A stretch of 64,000 bases of DNA from Gemmatimonadota bacterium (GTDB lineage: Bacteria > Gemmatimonadota > Gemmatimonadetes > Longimicrobiales > Gaopeijiaceae): assembly GCA_022823365.1 (NCBI GenBank), contig JAJDXG010000049.1, forward strand, positions 1 through 64,000, given 5' to 3'. The notes below the pieces were generated by a model that had not been told where the DNA came from, did not search any database, and saw only the letters and a program-made list of their open reading frames with translations. Both the position numbers and the translations under genes were made by a program. Positions 23,449 through 36,286 of the stretch are shown here, piece after piece. The stretch's first letter is position 1; each line of letters opens with the position of its first letter.

Positions 23449-25836
23449 ATGAACACCATCGTCCGCCTTGCGTTCGTGGCCGCAATGGTTTTCCCGACCG
23501 CGGCCACTGCGATTCCCCAGCAGTCTCCGGCTGACGATCCCCCCGGAGCCCTTCCCTACGATCTCGCCTTCGGGATGGCGGCTTTCCTCTGGGACACGCA
23601 GTTCGCGGTCTCGGCGGACGGGGGCTTCGTCGCATACGAGGTGCGGGTTCCTCCCGCCGACACCACGGCCAACCTGGACGAGCGCTACCAGCCCAACGGG
23701 ACGCCGAGTTCAATGGTGGGGGCGACGATCCGCTACACGGAGATGGCCACGAGACGCACGGTCGAGGTATGCCCGGGTGGGGCCTGCTGGCGGCCGGTGT
23801 GGTCGCCCGCCGGCACGGCGATCGCGTTCTTCTCGGACGCCGACGGGCTGCCGCAGCTGTGGGTTCACGACGTTGCGGCGGGCATCTCGCGCAAGCTCTC
23901 CGATGAACCGGTCAAGCCGAAATTGTGGCACGGCGACGAGCCCCGCTGGAGTCCGGACGGTTCGACGCTGTATGTGGGGTTTGCTCCCGAGGGGCGGTTC
24001 CGCAACCCCGTAAGGCCGGCCGAGGCTCGGGCGGATAACCCGGCGGGGGTGGTCGTGCTCCGCAGCGGGAGCGAGACGGCGGCGGCCCCGGAGGCGGAAG
24101 CACCGCCGCCCACGCCCATGACCGACCACTATGCGCGCGAGCACCTCGTGGCGGTGAAGGCCATCGATGCCGCCAGCGGAGAGACGCGCGTGCTCGTCCC
24201 GCAGGACGCGGAGATCCCGGCGGGAACCCTGCGCCTCTCGGCTTCCGGCAGATGGCTGGGATACCTGTCGACCTTCCGGCCGGAGAGCGACACCACCCAG
24301 TCCACGGTGATGGATGTGGCGGTGGTTCCCACGGCGGGGGGCGAACCGATTCCGGTCGTGCGCAATGTGCCGCTCACCCGCAACGACTACTTCGGCGTCA
24401 GCTACGCCTGGCACCCGTCGGACGACCGCCTGGTGTACCTGGACGGCAAGCGCTTGCACCTGCTCGATCTGCGTTCGGGGTCGCCCGCCGCCCCCGTGCC
24501 CCTTGCCCCCGAACTGGGCGACGTCGCCCCGACCGTCTTCGCATTCACGCGCGAAGGCCGGGCGGCCGTGATGGGTGTCGACGTCATCGACGACCAGGGG
24601 TACGGCGACCCGCGCCCGCGCGCGATCGCCGTGGTTCCATTGGACGGCGGCCCGCCCACGACCTTCGCCCTCGACGACGATCGCTGGACCTACGACCAGG
24701 TCCTCAAGGCCGACGAGCGCACCGCGTGGCAGCCGGACGACGAGTCGATTTCGGTGCTCGTGACGGAACGCGCCACCGGCGACAAGGCCATCCTCCGCTA
24801 CGATCCGGCCACGGACGACAGCCGCGTGCTCTGGAAGGCGCGGGCGCGGCTCGTCAACCTGACGTCCGGCGGCAGCCACGACTTCATCGTCGGACAGTAC
24901 GAGGACATGCGCACGCCGTCGAACATCTTCCGCTTCGACGCGGACTTCTCGGCCCGCGAGCGCATCTCGCACATCGATCCGCGCCTGGACGATGTGGAGG
25001 TGGGAACCGCAGAGGTCTTCGAGACCACGGTGCCGCTTCACGACGGCACGCTCGCCACCGTCAAGACCGCCGTGCTGCTCCCTCCCGGAGCAACGCGGGG
25101 CGACCGCCTCCCCGCCCTGGTCACCATGTACCCGGGCAGCGACATCACCCGCCGGGCCGCCGACTTCGGGGGCGGAAGCGTGTTCACGGTGCCGAACCTG
25201 GTCTTCACCAGCCGCGGCTATGCGGTGGTGCTCTGCGACCTGACCCTCGGCCCCAACGAGCAGGCCGGCAACCCGATCCGCGACATGGTCGACGTGCTCC
25301 TGCCCCAGGTCTACCGCGCCGCCGAACTCGGCTACGTCGACCTGAACCGCCTCGCGATCACCGGCCAGTCGTTCGGCGGCTACGGAACCGGCTCGATCAT
25401 CACGCGCACCAACATCTTCCGCGCGGCGGTGCCCATCTCCGGCATCTTCGACCTGTTCGGGACCTACGGGCGCATCGACGTCGACGGCGGCGGCTTCTTC
25501 CTGGCCTGGAGCGAGGGCGGGCAGGCGCGCATGGGCACCCATCCCTGGGCCGACGTGCGTCGCTATCTCGACAATTCGCCGTACTACAATGCGGACAAGA
25601 TCGCGACACCGGTCCTGATCGTGCACGGAACCGAGGACATGGCCTATCACGACGCCGGCAAGCTCTTCAGCGCGCTCCGGCGGCTGGGCAAGCCCGCGCA
25701 GCTGGCGTCGTATCTGGATCAGGGCCACGTCATCTCGTCATGGCGGAGGTCGAGCGCGATCGACGCGGCCCGGCGCATGGTTGAGTTCTACAGGCGCCAC
25801 CTCGGGGATCCGGCGTCGAGGCCGATCATCCCCTGA
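23449..25836 (+). CDS. S9 family prolyl oligopeptidase-like peptidase, exported
   Basis: A 795-residue secreted serine peptidase. The signal peptide ends around ATAIPQQ. The N-terminal part (to about residue 530) is a WD/PD40-type propeller ([34 protein letters not shown]). The C-terminal alpha/beta-hydrolase domain has the nucleophile in [12 protein letters not shown], the Asp in [13 protein letters not shown] and the His in YLDQGHVIS. It should cleave oligopeptides (DPP-IV or acylaminoacyl type) in the periplasm. Confidence 0.88.
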   Translation: MNTIVRLAFVAAMVFPTAATAIPQQSPADDPPGALPYDLAFGMAAFLWDTQFAVSADGGFVAYEVRVPPADTTANLDERYQPNGTPSSMVGATIRYTEMATRRTVEVCPGGACWRPVWSPAGTAIAFFSDADGLPQLWVHDVAAGISRKLSDEPVKPKLWHGDEPRWSPDGSTLYVGFAPEGRFRNPVRPAEARADNPAGVVVLRSGSETAAAPEAEAPPPTPMTDHYAREHLVAVKAIDAASGETRVLVPQDAEIPAGTLRLSASGRWLGYLSTFRPESDTTQSTVMDVAVVPTAGGEPIPVVRNVPLTRNDYFGVSYAWHPSDDRLVYLDGKRLHLLDLRSGSPAAPVPLAPELGDVAPTVFAFTREGRAAVMGVDVIDDQGYGDPRPRAIAVVPLDGGPPTTFALDDDRWTYDQVLKADERTAWQPDDESISVLVTERATGDKAILRYDPATDDSRVLWKARARLVNLTSGGSHDFIVGQYEDMRTPSNIFRFDADFSARERISHIDPRLDDVEVGTAEVFETTVPLHDGTLATVKTAVLLPPGATRGDRLPALVTMYPGSDITRRAADFGGGSVFTVPNLVFTSRGYAVVLCDLTLGPNEQAGNPIRDMVDVLLPQVYRAAELGYVDLNRLAITGQSFGGYGTGSIITRTNIFRAAVPISGIFDLFGTYGRIDVDGGGFFLAWSEGGQARMGTHPWADVRRYLDNSPYYNADKIATPVLIVHGTEDMAYHDAGKLFSALRRLGKPAQLASYLDQGHVISSWRRSSAIDAARRMVEFYRRHLGDPASRPIIP

Positions 25837-25898
25837 CGCGACGGGGACCGCATCCTCTTTCCGAACACGACCATCCTACTCCACTCCAGGACCCTCCC

Positions 25899-26291
25899 AT
25901 GCAACTCGGCGCCTTCTCAATCAGCCTTTCCGTCAAGGACCTCGAAGCCTCGAAATCCTTCTATGAAAAACTGGGCTTCCGGCAGACCGGCGGGGACGGC
26001 ACCGGATACCTGATCATGGTCAACGACAGCACCATCATCGGCCTCTTCCACGGGATGTTCGAGGGCAACATCCTTACCTTCAACCCCGGATTGGCCCAGG
26101 ACATGTCGCGGCCGGAGATCTTCACGGACGTGAGGGAGATCCGTGCGTCGCTGGTGGCGGACGGCGTGGAGATGTCGACGGATACGGATCCGGATGGCAC
26201 GGGGCCGGCGCACATCGTGGTCGTCGATCCGGACGGGAACCCGGTGCTGATCGACCAGTTCTTCCCGAGACCGGGGAGCGAGGGGAAATGA
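25899..26291 (+). CDS. VOC family (glyoxalase-fold) protein
   Basis: A 130-residue protein with two beta-alpha-beta-beta-beta modules of the vicinal-oxygen-chelate fold ([38 protein letters not shown]). The metal-ligand positions are only partly canonical, so it could be a glyoxalase-like enzyme or a resistance/binding protein. It precedes the SRPBCC gene by 16 bases and is likely cotranscribed with it. Confidence 0.82.
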   Translation: MQLGAFSISLSVKDLEASKSFYEKLGFRQTGGDGTGYLIMVNDSTIIGLFHGMFEGNILTFNPGLAQDMSRPEIFTDVREIRASLVADGVEMSTDTDPDGTGPAHIVVVDPDGNPVLIDQFFPRPGSEGK

Positions 26292-26307
26292 AACCGAGGG
26301 AAGAGCC

Positions 26308-26760
26308 TTGAGCCACACAGAGATACAGCGCACGATCGCCGCGCCCGCCGACAAGGTCTTCGCAGCGGTCGCCGACGTGAGACAGTTCTCGCGCGCCGTC
26401 GAGAACATCGAGCGCGTCGAGTTCGTGTCCGACACCCGGACCGGCCTGGGCACCCGCTTCCGCGAAACCCGCATCATGCGCGGGCGGGAGGCTACGGTCG
26501 AGCTCGAGATCACGGAGTTCGCAGCGCCCGAGCGGGTGCGGTTTCTGTCGGAGGCCGGTGGGGTGAAGTGGGACACGGTCTTCACGGTTGCGGCAGCCCG
26601 AGACGGCAACACGCGCCTGACGTTGGTCATGGAGGCTACGCCTCTGACCTTCGCCGCCCGACTCATGGTGCCGCTGATGAAGGGCATGGTCCGCAAGGCC
26701 ATTGCCGCGGACATGGACGCGGTCAAGGCGTACTGCGAGGGATCTTCGGGAGGTTCGTAG
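26308..26760 (+). CDS. SRPBCC (START-like) family protein
   Basis: A 150-residue helix-grip protein (EIQRTIAAPADKVFAAVADV ... TGLGTRFRETRIMRGREA ... MDAVKAYCE). Members bind hydrophobic ligands or act as cyclases/dehydratases; no specific reaction can be assigned. The start is a TTG with GGAAG upstream, since no ATG precedes the conserved first strand. It follows the VOC gene closely. Confidence 0.72.
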   Translation: MSHTEIQRTIAAPADKVFAAVADVRQFSRAVENIERVEFVSDTRTGLGTRFRETRIMRGREATVELEITEFAAPERVRFLSEAGGVKWDTVFTVAAARDGNTRLTLVMEATPLTFAARLMVPLMKGMVRKAIAADMDAVKAYCEGSSGGS

Positions 26761-26948
26761 CCTCGCTGGCGGCCGAACCGGGCGGCGCCTGCTCCGTAAC
26801 GATCCCGTCGCGATTACGCCCCATCCGCTGCTTCGCCCCTCGACGCGCCAGCCCCGGGGTTTGCATCGTTGTTCGAGCGCATCCAGCTTTGGGCGCTTAA
26901 TGTTCCGAAACCCTGATCTACATCGATACAACTCAGAGACGCATACAT

Positions 26949-29216
<2,268 letters not shown>

Positions 29217-29220
29217 AGCC

Positions 29221-30624
29221 ATGACATTCGATGCACGCGCGCGCTGCCGCTCCGGCGGGGCGTTGCTCTTCCTGCTTGCGCTCGCCCCCGCCCTTGCGGC
29301 CGATGTGGCCGCGCAGAAGCCGGTCCATGTCCCGGAAGACATCCCGGCCCGCGTTCAGCCCCTGCCCTCCCTGCGCGAACAGGCGGCGGAGCAGCAGGAG
29401 TGGCTGGAGCTGCGCATCGGGCGCATTCTGCCGGCGCTGATGGCGGAATACGACGTGCGCATGTGGATCCTGTCGATGCGCGAGTACGCCGAGGATCCTG
29501 TCTTCTGGTCGATCACATCGCCGACCACCTTCGCCGCCCGCCGGCGCTCCATCTACGTATTCACGCGTCAGGACGACGGCGCGGTGGAGCGGCTGGCGCT
29601 CGGCGGGACCGACCAGGGCGGCGTCTTCCAGGCGTATCGCTCCACGCGGCCGGCGCCCACGCAGCCCACCGCGGAGCTGGTCGGCAACGAGCAGTGGCGG
29701 CTCCTGCGCGAGCTGGTGGAGGACCGCGATCCGGAGAACATCGTCCTCAACATCGACCCCGACTGGGCCTTCTCCGACGGCCTGCACGCCGGGGAGCGCG
29801 AGGAGCTGGAGGAGGCGCTGGGTCCGGAGCTGATGGGCCGCGTGAAGCGCGAGCCCCGCCTGGCCATGAACTACATCGCGCTGCGCCTGCCGGAGATGAT
29901 GCCCCGATACCGGAAGATCGAGGAGACGGTGCACGCGGTCATCTCCGAGGCCTTCTCGAACGCCGTGATCACCCCCGGCGAGACCACCATCGAGGACGTG
30001 GAGTGGTGGATGCGCCAGCGGGTGCGCGACCTGGGCTACACGGTCTGGTTCCAGGCCAACGTGGACGTGCAGCGGGCGGGCGAGGTGCCTTCGGACGGCC
30101 CGGCCGTGATCGAGCGGGGCGACCTGCTCTGGACCGACTTCGGGGTGGTTGCGCAGAACCTCCACACCGACACCCAGCACCTGGGCTACGTCCTGCGCGA
30201 GGGCGAAACCGAGGCGCCGGCGGGGCTCCGGCAGTGCATCGCCAACTCGAACCGCCTGCAGGACATCCTGCTCGAGCACATGGAGCCGGGGCTGACCGGC
30301 AACGTGATCCTCGCCAACACGCTGGCGCAGATGCGGGAGGAGGGCATCAACGGGACCGTCTACACGCACCCCATCGGCGACCACGGGCATGGCGCGGGGC
30401 CGCTGATCGGGCGCTGGGACGGACAGGAGGGGGTGCCGGTGCGCGGCGACGCGGTGCTGCTGCCCTCGACCTGGCACTCGATCGAACTGCAGGCCACGAC
30501 TCCGATTCCGGAGTGGGACGGCAAGCCGGCCAGCTGCCGTCAGGAGGAGGAGGCCTACCTGGACGCCGAAGGCGCGCGGCACTGGGTGTTCCGCAGGCAG
30601 AGCAGGTTCCACATCGTTTGGTAG
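29221..30624 (+). CDS. M24 family metallopeptidase (Xaa-Pro aminopeptidase-like), exported
   Basis: A 467-residue exported protein with a signal peptide (LLFLLALAPALAADVAAQ). The N-terminal domain (to about 220) resembles the creatinase-type N-domain. The C-terminal pita-bread fold has metal ligands in LLWTDFGVVAQNLHTD (two Asp), THPIGDHGHGAG (His), WHSIELQ (Glu) and a final Glu. It should remove N-terminal residues, usually before proline, in the periplasm. GGAGGATGA, which also contains the maeB stop, is the ribosome-binding site. Confidence 0.85.
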   Translation: MTFDARARCRSGGALLFLLALAPALAADVAAQKPVHVPEDIPARVQPLPSLREQAAEQQEWLELRIGRILPALMAEYDVRMWILSMREYAEDPVFWSITSPTTFAARRRSIYVFTRQDDGAVERLALGGTDQGGVFQAYRSTRPAPTQPTAELVGNEQWRLLRELVEDRDPENIVLNIDPDWAFSDGLHAGEREELEEALGPELMGRVKREPRLAMNYIALRLPEMMPRYRKIEETVHAVISEAFSNAVITPGETTIEDVEWWMRQRVRDLGYTVWFQANVDVQRAGEVPSDGPAVIERGDLLWTDFGVVAQNLHTDTQHLGYVLREGETEAPAGLRQCIANSNRLQDILLEHMEPGLTGNVILANTLAQMREEGINGTVYTHPIGDHGHGAGPLIGRWDGQEGVPVRGDAVLLPSTWHSIELQATTPIPEWDGKPASCRQEEEAYLDAEGARHWVFRRQSRFHIVW

Positions 30625-30686
30625 AGGTCGCCGGGTACGGCGGAGACGGCCGAAGACGGCTGGTGGACAGCAAAGGGATGATTGAC

Positions 30687-32297
30687 ATGAAGACGATGCG
30701 AATCACGATGCGGGGATGGGGCGTGGGGATGCTCCTGGGCTCGGCCGCGGCGCTGGCAAGTCCGGCGCAGGCAGCCTCGGCCCAGGGACTCGCCGTCCCC
30801 GATCCGGTGCTCGAGGGCATCTGGGCCGAGGCGATGGACAACTCGCAGATCGAGCCCATGGGGCAGGTGCTGCTGGACGCCATCGGCCCCCGGCTGACCG
30901 GCTCGCCGCACATGGAACGGGCCCAGGAATGGGCGGTGTCGATGCTCTCCGGCTGGGGAGTGGAGGCCCGCACCGAGGAGTACGGCACCTGGGAGGGATG
31001 GGACCGCGGGGCCAGCCACGTGGACCTGGTGTCGCCGCGGGTGCGCTCGCTGGAGGGGCGCATCCTAGCGTGGAGCCCCGGGACCGGGGGCGAGCCGGTG
31101 GAGGGCGAGGTCGCAGTCCTCCCGGAAATGCGCTCGCCGGCGGACTGGCAGGCCTTCCTGGGCACGGTGAGCGGCAAGTGGGTGATGCTGTCCTTGCCGC
31201 AGCCGACCTGCCGCGCGGACGAACAGTGGCGCGAGTTCGCCCAGGAGGGTTCGTACGAAGCCATGGCCGAGGCACGCACGGCGGGCAACCGGGCGTTCAA
31301 CCAGAGCCTCGCCGCTACCGGCTCGCGAGACCCGCGCCGCCGCGACCTGCACGCACAGATCGAAGAGGCGGGCGCGCTCGGAATCGTGACTTCGCTCTGG
31401 CCGGGTTCGTACGGCACGACCCGCGTCTTCAACGCCTATAACCGCGAAACCCCGACCTTCGAGCTGGGGTGCGAGGACTACGGGCTCGTCCACCGCCTGG
31501 CCGCCAACGGACAGGAGCCGATGCTGCGGCTGACCGCGGAGGCCGAGAACCTCGGGGAGGTGCCGGTCTCCAACGTCATCGGCACCATCCCGGGGACCGA
31601 GCTTCCGGACGAGTACGTCATGCTCTCGGCCCACTTCGACTCGTGGGAAGGCGGATCGGGCGCCACCGACAACGCGACCGGCTCGCTGCTCATGCTCGAG
31701 ACCATGCGCATCCTGTCCGCCGTGTATCCCAACCCGAAGCGCACCATCCTCATCGGGCTCTGGAACGGGGAGGAACAGGGGCTGAACGGCTCGCGCGCCT
31801 TCAGCGAGGACCATCCCGAGGTGGTGGAGGGGCTGCAGGTGCTCTTCAACCAGGACAACGGCACCGGACGGGTGGTGAACATCTCCGCGCAGGGGTTCAC
31901 GGAGGTGGGATCGTCGCTCGCGCGATGGCTGACGCGGGTACCGGTCGAGGTCTCCGGTCACGTTAGCCTGAGGCTTCCGGGCAACCCCGGCGGAGGCGGC
32001 TCGGACTACGCCTCCTTCGTCTGCCACGGCGCGCCCGGCATCAACCTGAGCGCGCTGTCATGGGACTACGGGTCGCACACCTGGCACACCCACCGCGACA
32101 CCTTCGACAAGCTCGTCTTTGACGACCTGAAGAACAACGCGGTGCTGGCGGCTTCGCTCGTCTACCTGGCTTCGGAGGATGATCAGCGGGTGAGCCGCGA
32201 GCGCCGCGAGCTGATCATGGGGCTCGGAGGAACCGGTGGGCGCTGGCCGGAATGCACGCCGGCGGTGCGGAGTTCGCGGGCTAGCCAGAGGATGTAG
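30687..32297 (+). CDS. M28 family zinc peptidase, exported
   Basis: A 536-residue secreted aminopeptidase or carboxypeptidase. Signal peptide: MLLGSAAALASPAQAASAQ. A PA-domain-like insert lies around residues 120-260. The two-zinc site is complete: His in LSAHFDSWEG, bridging Asp in GATDNATGS, catalytic Glu-Glu in WNGEEQGLNGS, Asp in NQDNGTG, and the final His in HTWHTHRDT. The start is placed at the ATG after GGGATGA. It follows the M24 gene by about 60 bases, so the pair may be one peptide-degrading unit. Confidence 0.87.
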   Translation: MKTMRITMRGWGVGMLLGSAAALASPAQAASAQGLAVPDPVLEGIWAEAMDNSQIEPMGQVLLDAIGPRLTGSPHMERAQEWAVSMLSGWGVEARTEEYGTWEGWDRGASHVDLVSPRVRSLEGRILAWSPGTGGEPVEGEVAVLPEMRSPADWQAFLGTVSGKWVMLSLPQPTCRADEQWREFAQEGSYEAMAEARTAGNRAFNQSLAATGSRDPRRRDLHAQIEEAGALGIVTSLWPGSYGTTRVFNAYNRETPTFELGCEDYGLVHRLAANGQEPMLRLTAEAENLGEVPVSNVIGTIPGTELPDEYVMLSAHFDSWEGGSGATDNATGSLLMLETMRILSAVYPNPKRTILIGLWNGEEQGLNGSRAFSEDHPEVVEGLQVLFNQDNGTGRVVNISAQGFTEVGSSLARWLTRVPVEVSGHVSLRLPGNPGGGGSDYASFVCHGAPGINLSALSWDYGSHTWHTHRDTFDKLVFDDLKNNAVLAASLVYLASEDDQRVSRERRELIMGLGGTGGRWPECTPAVRSSRASQRM

Positions 32298-32313
32298 GGG
32301 GGGGCTGGAGGCC

Positions 32314-32440
32314 AATCGCAAGACGTCTTACAACCGAACCCGGATGCGTCTTACAGTATTCCGTTCGATCCGTAGGTCATCTTGCAATCTTGCGATCAAA
32401 CGGATAACCGTCTTGCGCCCTTGCGATCGTTCGCCGAATC
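32314..32440. repeat. Imperfect ~31-bp direct repeats with CGTCTTGC motif
   Basis: Copies of a motif related to CGTCTTGC start at 32324, 32347, 32378 and 32409, the last three exactly 31 bases apart. CTTGCGATC recurs within units 3 and 4. The array is bracketed by AATCGCAAGACG at 32314 and again near 32437, which is the motif in the opposite orientation. It fills the gap between the M28 gene and the convergent DAACS transporter. Confidence 0.5.
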
Positions 32441-32477
32441 GCAAGACGCTCGCGGGCAGGCGGCTGTCCGCGAACCG

Positions 32478-33704
32478 TCAGTCGTCCGCAGGCGGCCCGT
32501 CTCCTCCCCCCACCCAGCGGTCGACCAGGACCGACGTGGTGATCTGACCCCACAGGTTGGTCACCGTGCGGAACATGTCGGGGATGCGGTCGATGCCGAG
32601 CAGGATGCCCAGCCCGCCGAGCGGGACCCCCGCGACGTCGAGGGCGGGCGCCATGGTGAAGATGCTCGCCGAGGGCACCGGCGCGATGGTGAGCGCGACC
32701 AGGAACACCGCGAGCACCGCCCCGCCGGCCGCGGCGAGCGGGAACGGCACCTCGAACAGGTGCGCCAGGAAGACCACCGCGGCCCCCTGGAAGAGCGCGC
32801 TGCCGGGCCGGTAGAGCGACGCGCCCAGCGGCAGCACCAGGTCGGCGACATTGTCGGACACGCCCAGCTTCCCGCTCGCCTCCTGGAGCGACGCCGGGAG
32901 GGCGGCCACCGTGCTGGTGCTCGCGAAGGCGATGGAGGTGGCCCCGAACACACCGGTCACGAAGCGCCCCGGCCCGATACCGCCCACCCATCGCAGCAGC
33001 ACCAGGAACACCCCGCCGGTGAACAGGACGAGCCCCGCGAGCACGGCCGCGACGAAGATCGCCAGGCTCTGCACCAGGTCCCACCCGAGCTGCGCGGTCA
33101 CCGGGGCGGCCAGCCCGAACACCCCCAGCGGCGCGCACCAGAGCACCCACCAGACCAGCTTGACCAGGGTCGCGGAGACCGCCTCGGCAAAGGCGAGCAA
33201 CTGCTCCTTGTGCTTCCCGCCGAGCGCGGCCGCGGCCGCCCCGAAGAGCGCCGTGAACACGATCAGCGGGAGCAGGCTTCCCGCCGAGGCGGCCGCGAAG
33301 GGGTTGGGCGGCACCAAGGTAACCAGGAAGTCGACAACCCCGGGGATTTCGGGGGCCGCCTGTTCGCCCGCCGCGGGCATCGCGATGTCGGGCGCGAAAC
33401 GCAGGAAGAAGGCCATGCTGGCCATCCCCAGCACGATCGCCGGCGGGGTGGTGATCCAGTAGAAGCCGAGGGTGGTACCGCCCAGCCGCCCGAGTTTGCG
33501 GAGGTCGCCCAGCCTGGCCACCCCGATGAAGATCACCGCCATCACCAGCGGGATCACCACCATGCGGATGGCGTTCATGAAGACGGTGCCGATGGGCGCG
33601 GACGCCAGCGCGACCGCCATGAGCGCGTCCGAACCGGTGGCGGCGGCGAGCAGCCCGACCGCGAAGCCCAGCACGAGCCCCGCGGCGATGAGGATGTGCA
33701 GCAT
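32478..33704 (-). CDS. Dicarboxylate/amino acid:cation symporter (DAACS)
   Basis: A 408-residue member of the GltPh/DctA fold, with eight hydrophobic segments and two re-entrant hairpins. The signatures are the first hairpin IAFASTSTVAALPAS, the second helix region ADLVLPLGASLYRPG and the last substrate segment GGLGILLGIDRIPDMFRTVTN. It imports glutamate, aspartate or C4-dicarboxylates with Na+ or H+. The start is the ATG at 33704 just before the first helix, preceded by CGGAG. It is divergent from the resolvase-like gene at 33844. Confidence 0.88.
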   Translation of the reverse strand: MLHILIAAGLVLGFAVGLLAAATGSDALMAVALASAPIGTVFMNAIRMVVIPLVMAVIFIGVARLGDLRKLGRLGGTTLGFYWITTPPAIVLGMASMAFFLRFAPDIAMPAAGEQAAPEIPGVVDFLVTLVPPNPFAAASAGSLLPLIVFTALFGAAAAALGGKHKEQLLAFAEAVSATLVKLVWWVLWCAPLGVFGLAAPVTAQLGWDLVQSLAIFVAAVLAGLVLFTGGVFLVLLRWVGGIGPGRFVTGVFGATSIAFASTSTVAALPASLQEASGKLGVSDNVADLVLPLGASLYRPGSALFQGAAVVFLAHLFEVPFPLAAAGGAVLAVFLVALTIAPVPSASIFTMAPALDVAGVPLGGLGILLGIDRIPDMFRTVTNLWGQITTSVLVDRWVGGGDGPPADD

Positions 33705-33843
33705 GGGAGTACTCCGGGCTGGAGTTCGGGCGCCGGCGGCTGGACCGCGCCGGCGGGGCTGCACCGATGCTACGCCCCGGCCTTTCCGCCCGGCAACCCC
33801 GCAATCCTGGTATCTTCCTCCGCCCCCAACCCGGAGACCTCCC

Positions 33844-34254
33844 GTGAACGACCCCTACCTCCTCGCGATCGCCATCCTGGGCGGCCTTCTCGCCCTCGCC
33901 GCCCTCGTCCTCGCGATCGTGCTGCGGCGCTACACCCGGCTGCGCCTGGAGCTGCCGGCCAGGCTGCGGGAGGCGCGCGAGGACGCGGTGGCGCGCAGCA
34001 CGGCGGTCACGCGCGGGCAGGCTTTCGAGCACCTTGCCCCCTTCATGGACGACTTCGGATACCATCCCCGGGACGCCCGCTTCCTGGGGAGCCCCATCGA
34101 CTTCGTCGTCTTCGACGGCCTCGGCGAGACGGATGTGCGCGAGATCGTCTTCGTGGAGGTCAAGACCGGCCGGTCTCGCCTGAGCGCGCGTGAGCGGGCG
34201 GTGCGGAACGCCGTACTCGAGGGGCGGGTGAGGTGGCGGGAGCTGCGGGGCTGA
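33844..34254 (+). CDS. Membrane-anchored Holliday-junction-resolvase-related nuclease-fold protein
   Basis: A 136-residue protein with a GTG start behind GGAGACC. One N-terminal transmembrane helix (LAIAILGGLLALAALVLAIVL) is followed by a charged helix. A PD-(D/E)XK-like core then has Asp in SPIDFVVFDG and the E-x-K pair in IVFVEVKTGRSRLS. This matches the endonuclease-related Holliday junction resolvase family. Its role is unproven; it probably acts on DNA near the membrane. Small and single-gene, with its own promoter region. Confidence 0.75.
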   Translation: MNDPYLLAIAILGGLLALAALVLAIVLRRYTRLRLELPARLREAREDAVARSTAVTRGQAFEHLAPFMDDFGYHPRDARFLGSPIDFVVFDGLGETDVREIVFVEVKTGRSRLSARERAVRNAVLEGRVRWRELRG

Positions 34255-34363
34255 CCGCGTCGGCGCGCCGGCGAAACCCGATCCGCGCGACAACCTCGGC
34301 CAGAAACACTCCAGGGACCGGGCCGGAGTGTGCCCCGGAGACTCTCGGGGCTAGAATACTCGC

Positions 34364-36142
34364 ATGACATACGAAATCGTTTTCGTGCTTGTGGTTGCGG
34401 CGGCGGCCCTGGTGCTCTTCGCCATGGACCGCATCCGGCTCGATCAGCTCTCCATGTCGGTACCCGTGGTGCTCCTGCTGGGCGGAATCATCGGGCCGCT
34501 GGAAGCGCTCTCCGGCCTCTCCAGCGAGGCCACCGTAACCGTGGCGGCGATGCTGGTGCTGGGGCTGGGGCTGCGCAAGACGGGGCTGGTGGCGGCGATC
34601 GGCATCTGGGCGCGCACGGCCCCGCTGGGCGGCAAGACCCTGCGCATGTTCATCCTCTGCCTGCTGGTGGCCTTCCTTTCGCCGTTCCTGAACAACACCG
34701 CGGTGGTGATCGTGTTCATCCCGGTGTTCGCGGCGCTCGCCGAGCAGGCCGACGAGCCGGTCTCGCTTTACCTCATGCCGCTTTCCTTCGTGGCCATCAT
34801 GGGGGGAACGGTGACCCTCATCGGCACCGCCACCAACCTGGTCGTGCACGGGGAGGCGGTCGCGCGCGGATACGACGACCTGACCATGTTCTCCATCGCG
34901 CCGGTGGGGCTGATCTGCCTGGCGGTGGGGATGCTCTACCTCTTCACCATCGGGCGCCACCAGATGCCCCGCCGCAAGCGGCCGCCGGACCTGTCCAGCC
35001 GTTACGGCGTGCGCCGGTTTACGACCGAGCTGCGCGTGGCGCGGGACTCGCCCGCGGCCGGGCGCTCGCTGGCCGAGTTGCGCTGGGGCGAGCGCTTCGA
35101 TGTCGTGGTCGTGGGAATCGAACGGGATGGAAGGGTCATCTCGCTCCCCGCGGGCGAGCGCGTGATCGAGGCCGGAGACAGGCTCTACGCCCAGGGCGCG
35201 GCCGACAACCTGCTGCGTCTCGCCCAGGCGCAGCGCCTTGACACGCCCGAGGGGAAGCCGCCGCAGGAGGCTAGCGAGACCCTGGTCGGGGGGCGCATGG
35301 TCGAGGTCATCATGGGGCCGGGTTCGGCTCTGGTGGGGCGGACGCTCAAGGACCTCTCCTTCGCCCAGCGCTACGACGTGACCGTGCTCGGGGTCCAGAG
35401 CCACGGCGCCGCGGTCACAGACCGGATCGCGCAGATGGAGTTCTCGGTGGGCGACATCCTCCTGGTGCGCGGGGAGGCGGGTGCGCTCGACCGCCTGGCC
35501 GACGAACCCGGCTTCATCCTGATGGCCGAGGTGGACCACCCGGTGGGCAGCCGGCCGCGCGCCGCCTTCGCGGCCGCCATCATGGCCGCGGTGGTGCTGG
35601 CCGCGAGCGTAGGCCTCTTCCCCATCTCCACGTCGGCCATGGCGGGGGTGGCGCTCATGGTGTTCACCGGGTGCGTTCGCGTCGACGAGATCTACGCGGA
35701 ACTGGACTGGCTGGTTGTGTTCGTGATGGCCGGGCTCATCCCGCTGGGGCTGGCGATGGAATCGACGGGCGCGGCCGCCTGGATCGCCTCGGGGGTGGTG
35801 GGCGCGACCTCCGGGCTTGGCGAGACCGGGATGATCGCGGCGTTCTACCTGCTGACGGCGGTCATGACTGCCGTGGTGGCGAACACTGCCACGGCCGTGA
35901 TGCTCACCCCGGTCGCCATCCTGGTGGCTCAGGACGCCGGGCTGAACCCCTACGCCCTCCTGGTGACCGTGATGTTCGGGGCCTCGGCCTCCTTCGTCAC
36001 CCCGTTCGGCTACAAGACCAACGTCATGATCTACTCGCCGGGCGGATACCGCTTCATGGACTTCGTGAAGGTGGGCGGGCCGCTCAACCTGCTGCTCGCG
36101 ATCGTGGCCTCGATCTGCATCCCGTTCTTCTGGCCGAGCTGA
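34364..36142 (+). CDS. SLC13-family permease with two TrkA-C domains
   Basis: A 592-residue transporter of the divalent-anion:Na+ superfamily. Two sets of transmembrane helices flank a cytoplasmic insert with two RCK/TrkA-C domains (FDVVVVGIERDGRVI ... AGDRLYAQG; YDVTVLGVQSHGAAV ... VGDILLVRG). Each half has the typical substrate hairpin: SPFLNNTAVVIVFIPV in the first, VVANTATAVMLTPVA in the second, plus GTATNLVVHG. Substrates of such proteins include sulfate, dicarboxylates and sodium/proton couples. Confidence 0.85.
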   Translation: MTYEIVFVLVVAAAALVLFAMDRIRLDQLSMSVPVVLLLGGIIGPLEALSGLSSEATVTVAAMLVLGLGLRKTGLVAAIGIWARTAPLGGKTLRMFILCLLVAFLSPFLNNTAVVIVFIPVFAALAEQADEPVSLYLMPLSFVAIMGGTVTLIGTATNLVVHGEAVARGYDDLTMFSIAPVGLICLAVGMLYLFTIGRHQMPRRKRPPDLSSRYGVRRFTTELRVARDSPAAGRSLAELRWGERFDVVVVGIERDGRVISLPAGERVIEAGDRLYAQGAADNLLRLAQAQRLDTPEGKPPQEASETLVGGRMVEVIMGPGSALVGRTLKDLSFAQRYDVTVLGVQSHGAAVTDRIAQMEFSVGDILLVRGEAGALDRLADEPGFILMAEVDHPVGSRPRAAFAAAIMAAVVLAASVGLFPISTSAMAGVALMVFTGCVRVDEIYAELDWLVVFVMAGLIPLGLAMESTGAAAWIASGVVGATSGLGETGMIAAFYLLTAVMTAVVANTATAVMLTPVAILVAQDAGLNPYALLVTVMFGASASFVTPFGYKTNVMIYSPGGYRFMDFVKVGGPLNLLLAIVASICIPFFWPS

Positions 36143-36286
36143 AGACTCATTCTCCCGCCGGGCAGCGCATCCGCAGCGGGCAACCTCCGCACCACGAGGC
36201 GAGTCACATCGTTACCGAACGCGTGAGGCAGTCGGTTCGGTCTCGGGCCTCGTGCGAGCATCGTTCCCGAGGACGAGCGACATGCA

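Noticed and set aside
23710-25728. 672-codon minus-strand frame opposite the S9 peptidase
   Set aside because: No recognisable fold and fully contained within a confident peptidase gene.
32382-34193. 603-codon plus-strand frame opposite the DAACS transporter
   Set aside because: Antisense of a membrane protein, giving an Arg/His/Gly-rich product; the true plus-strand gene here begins at 33844.
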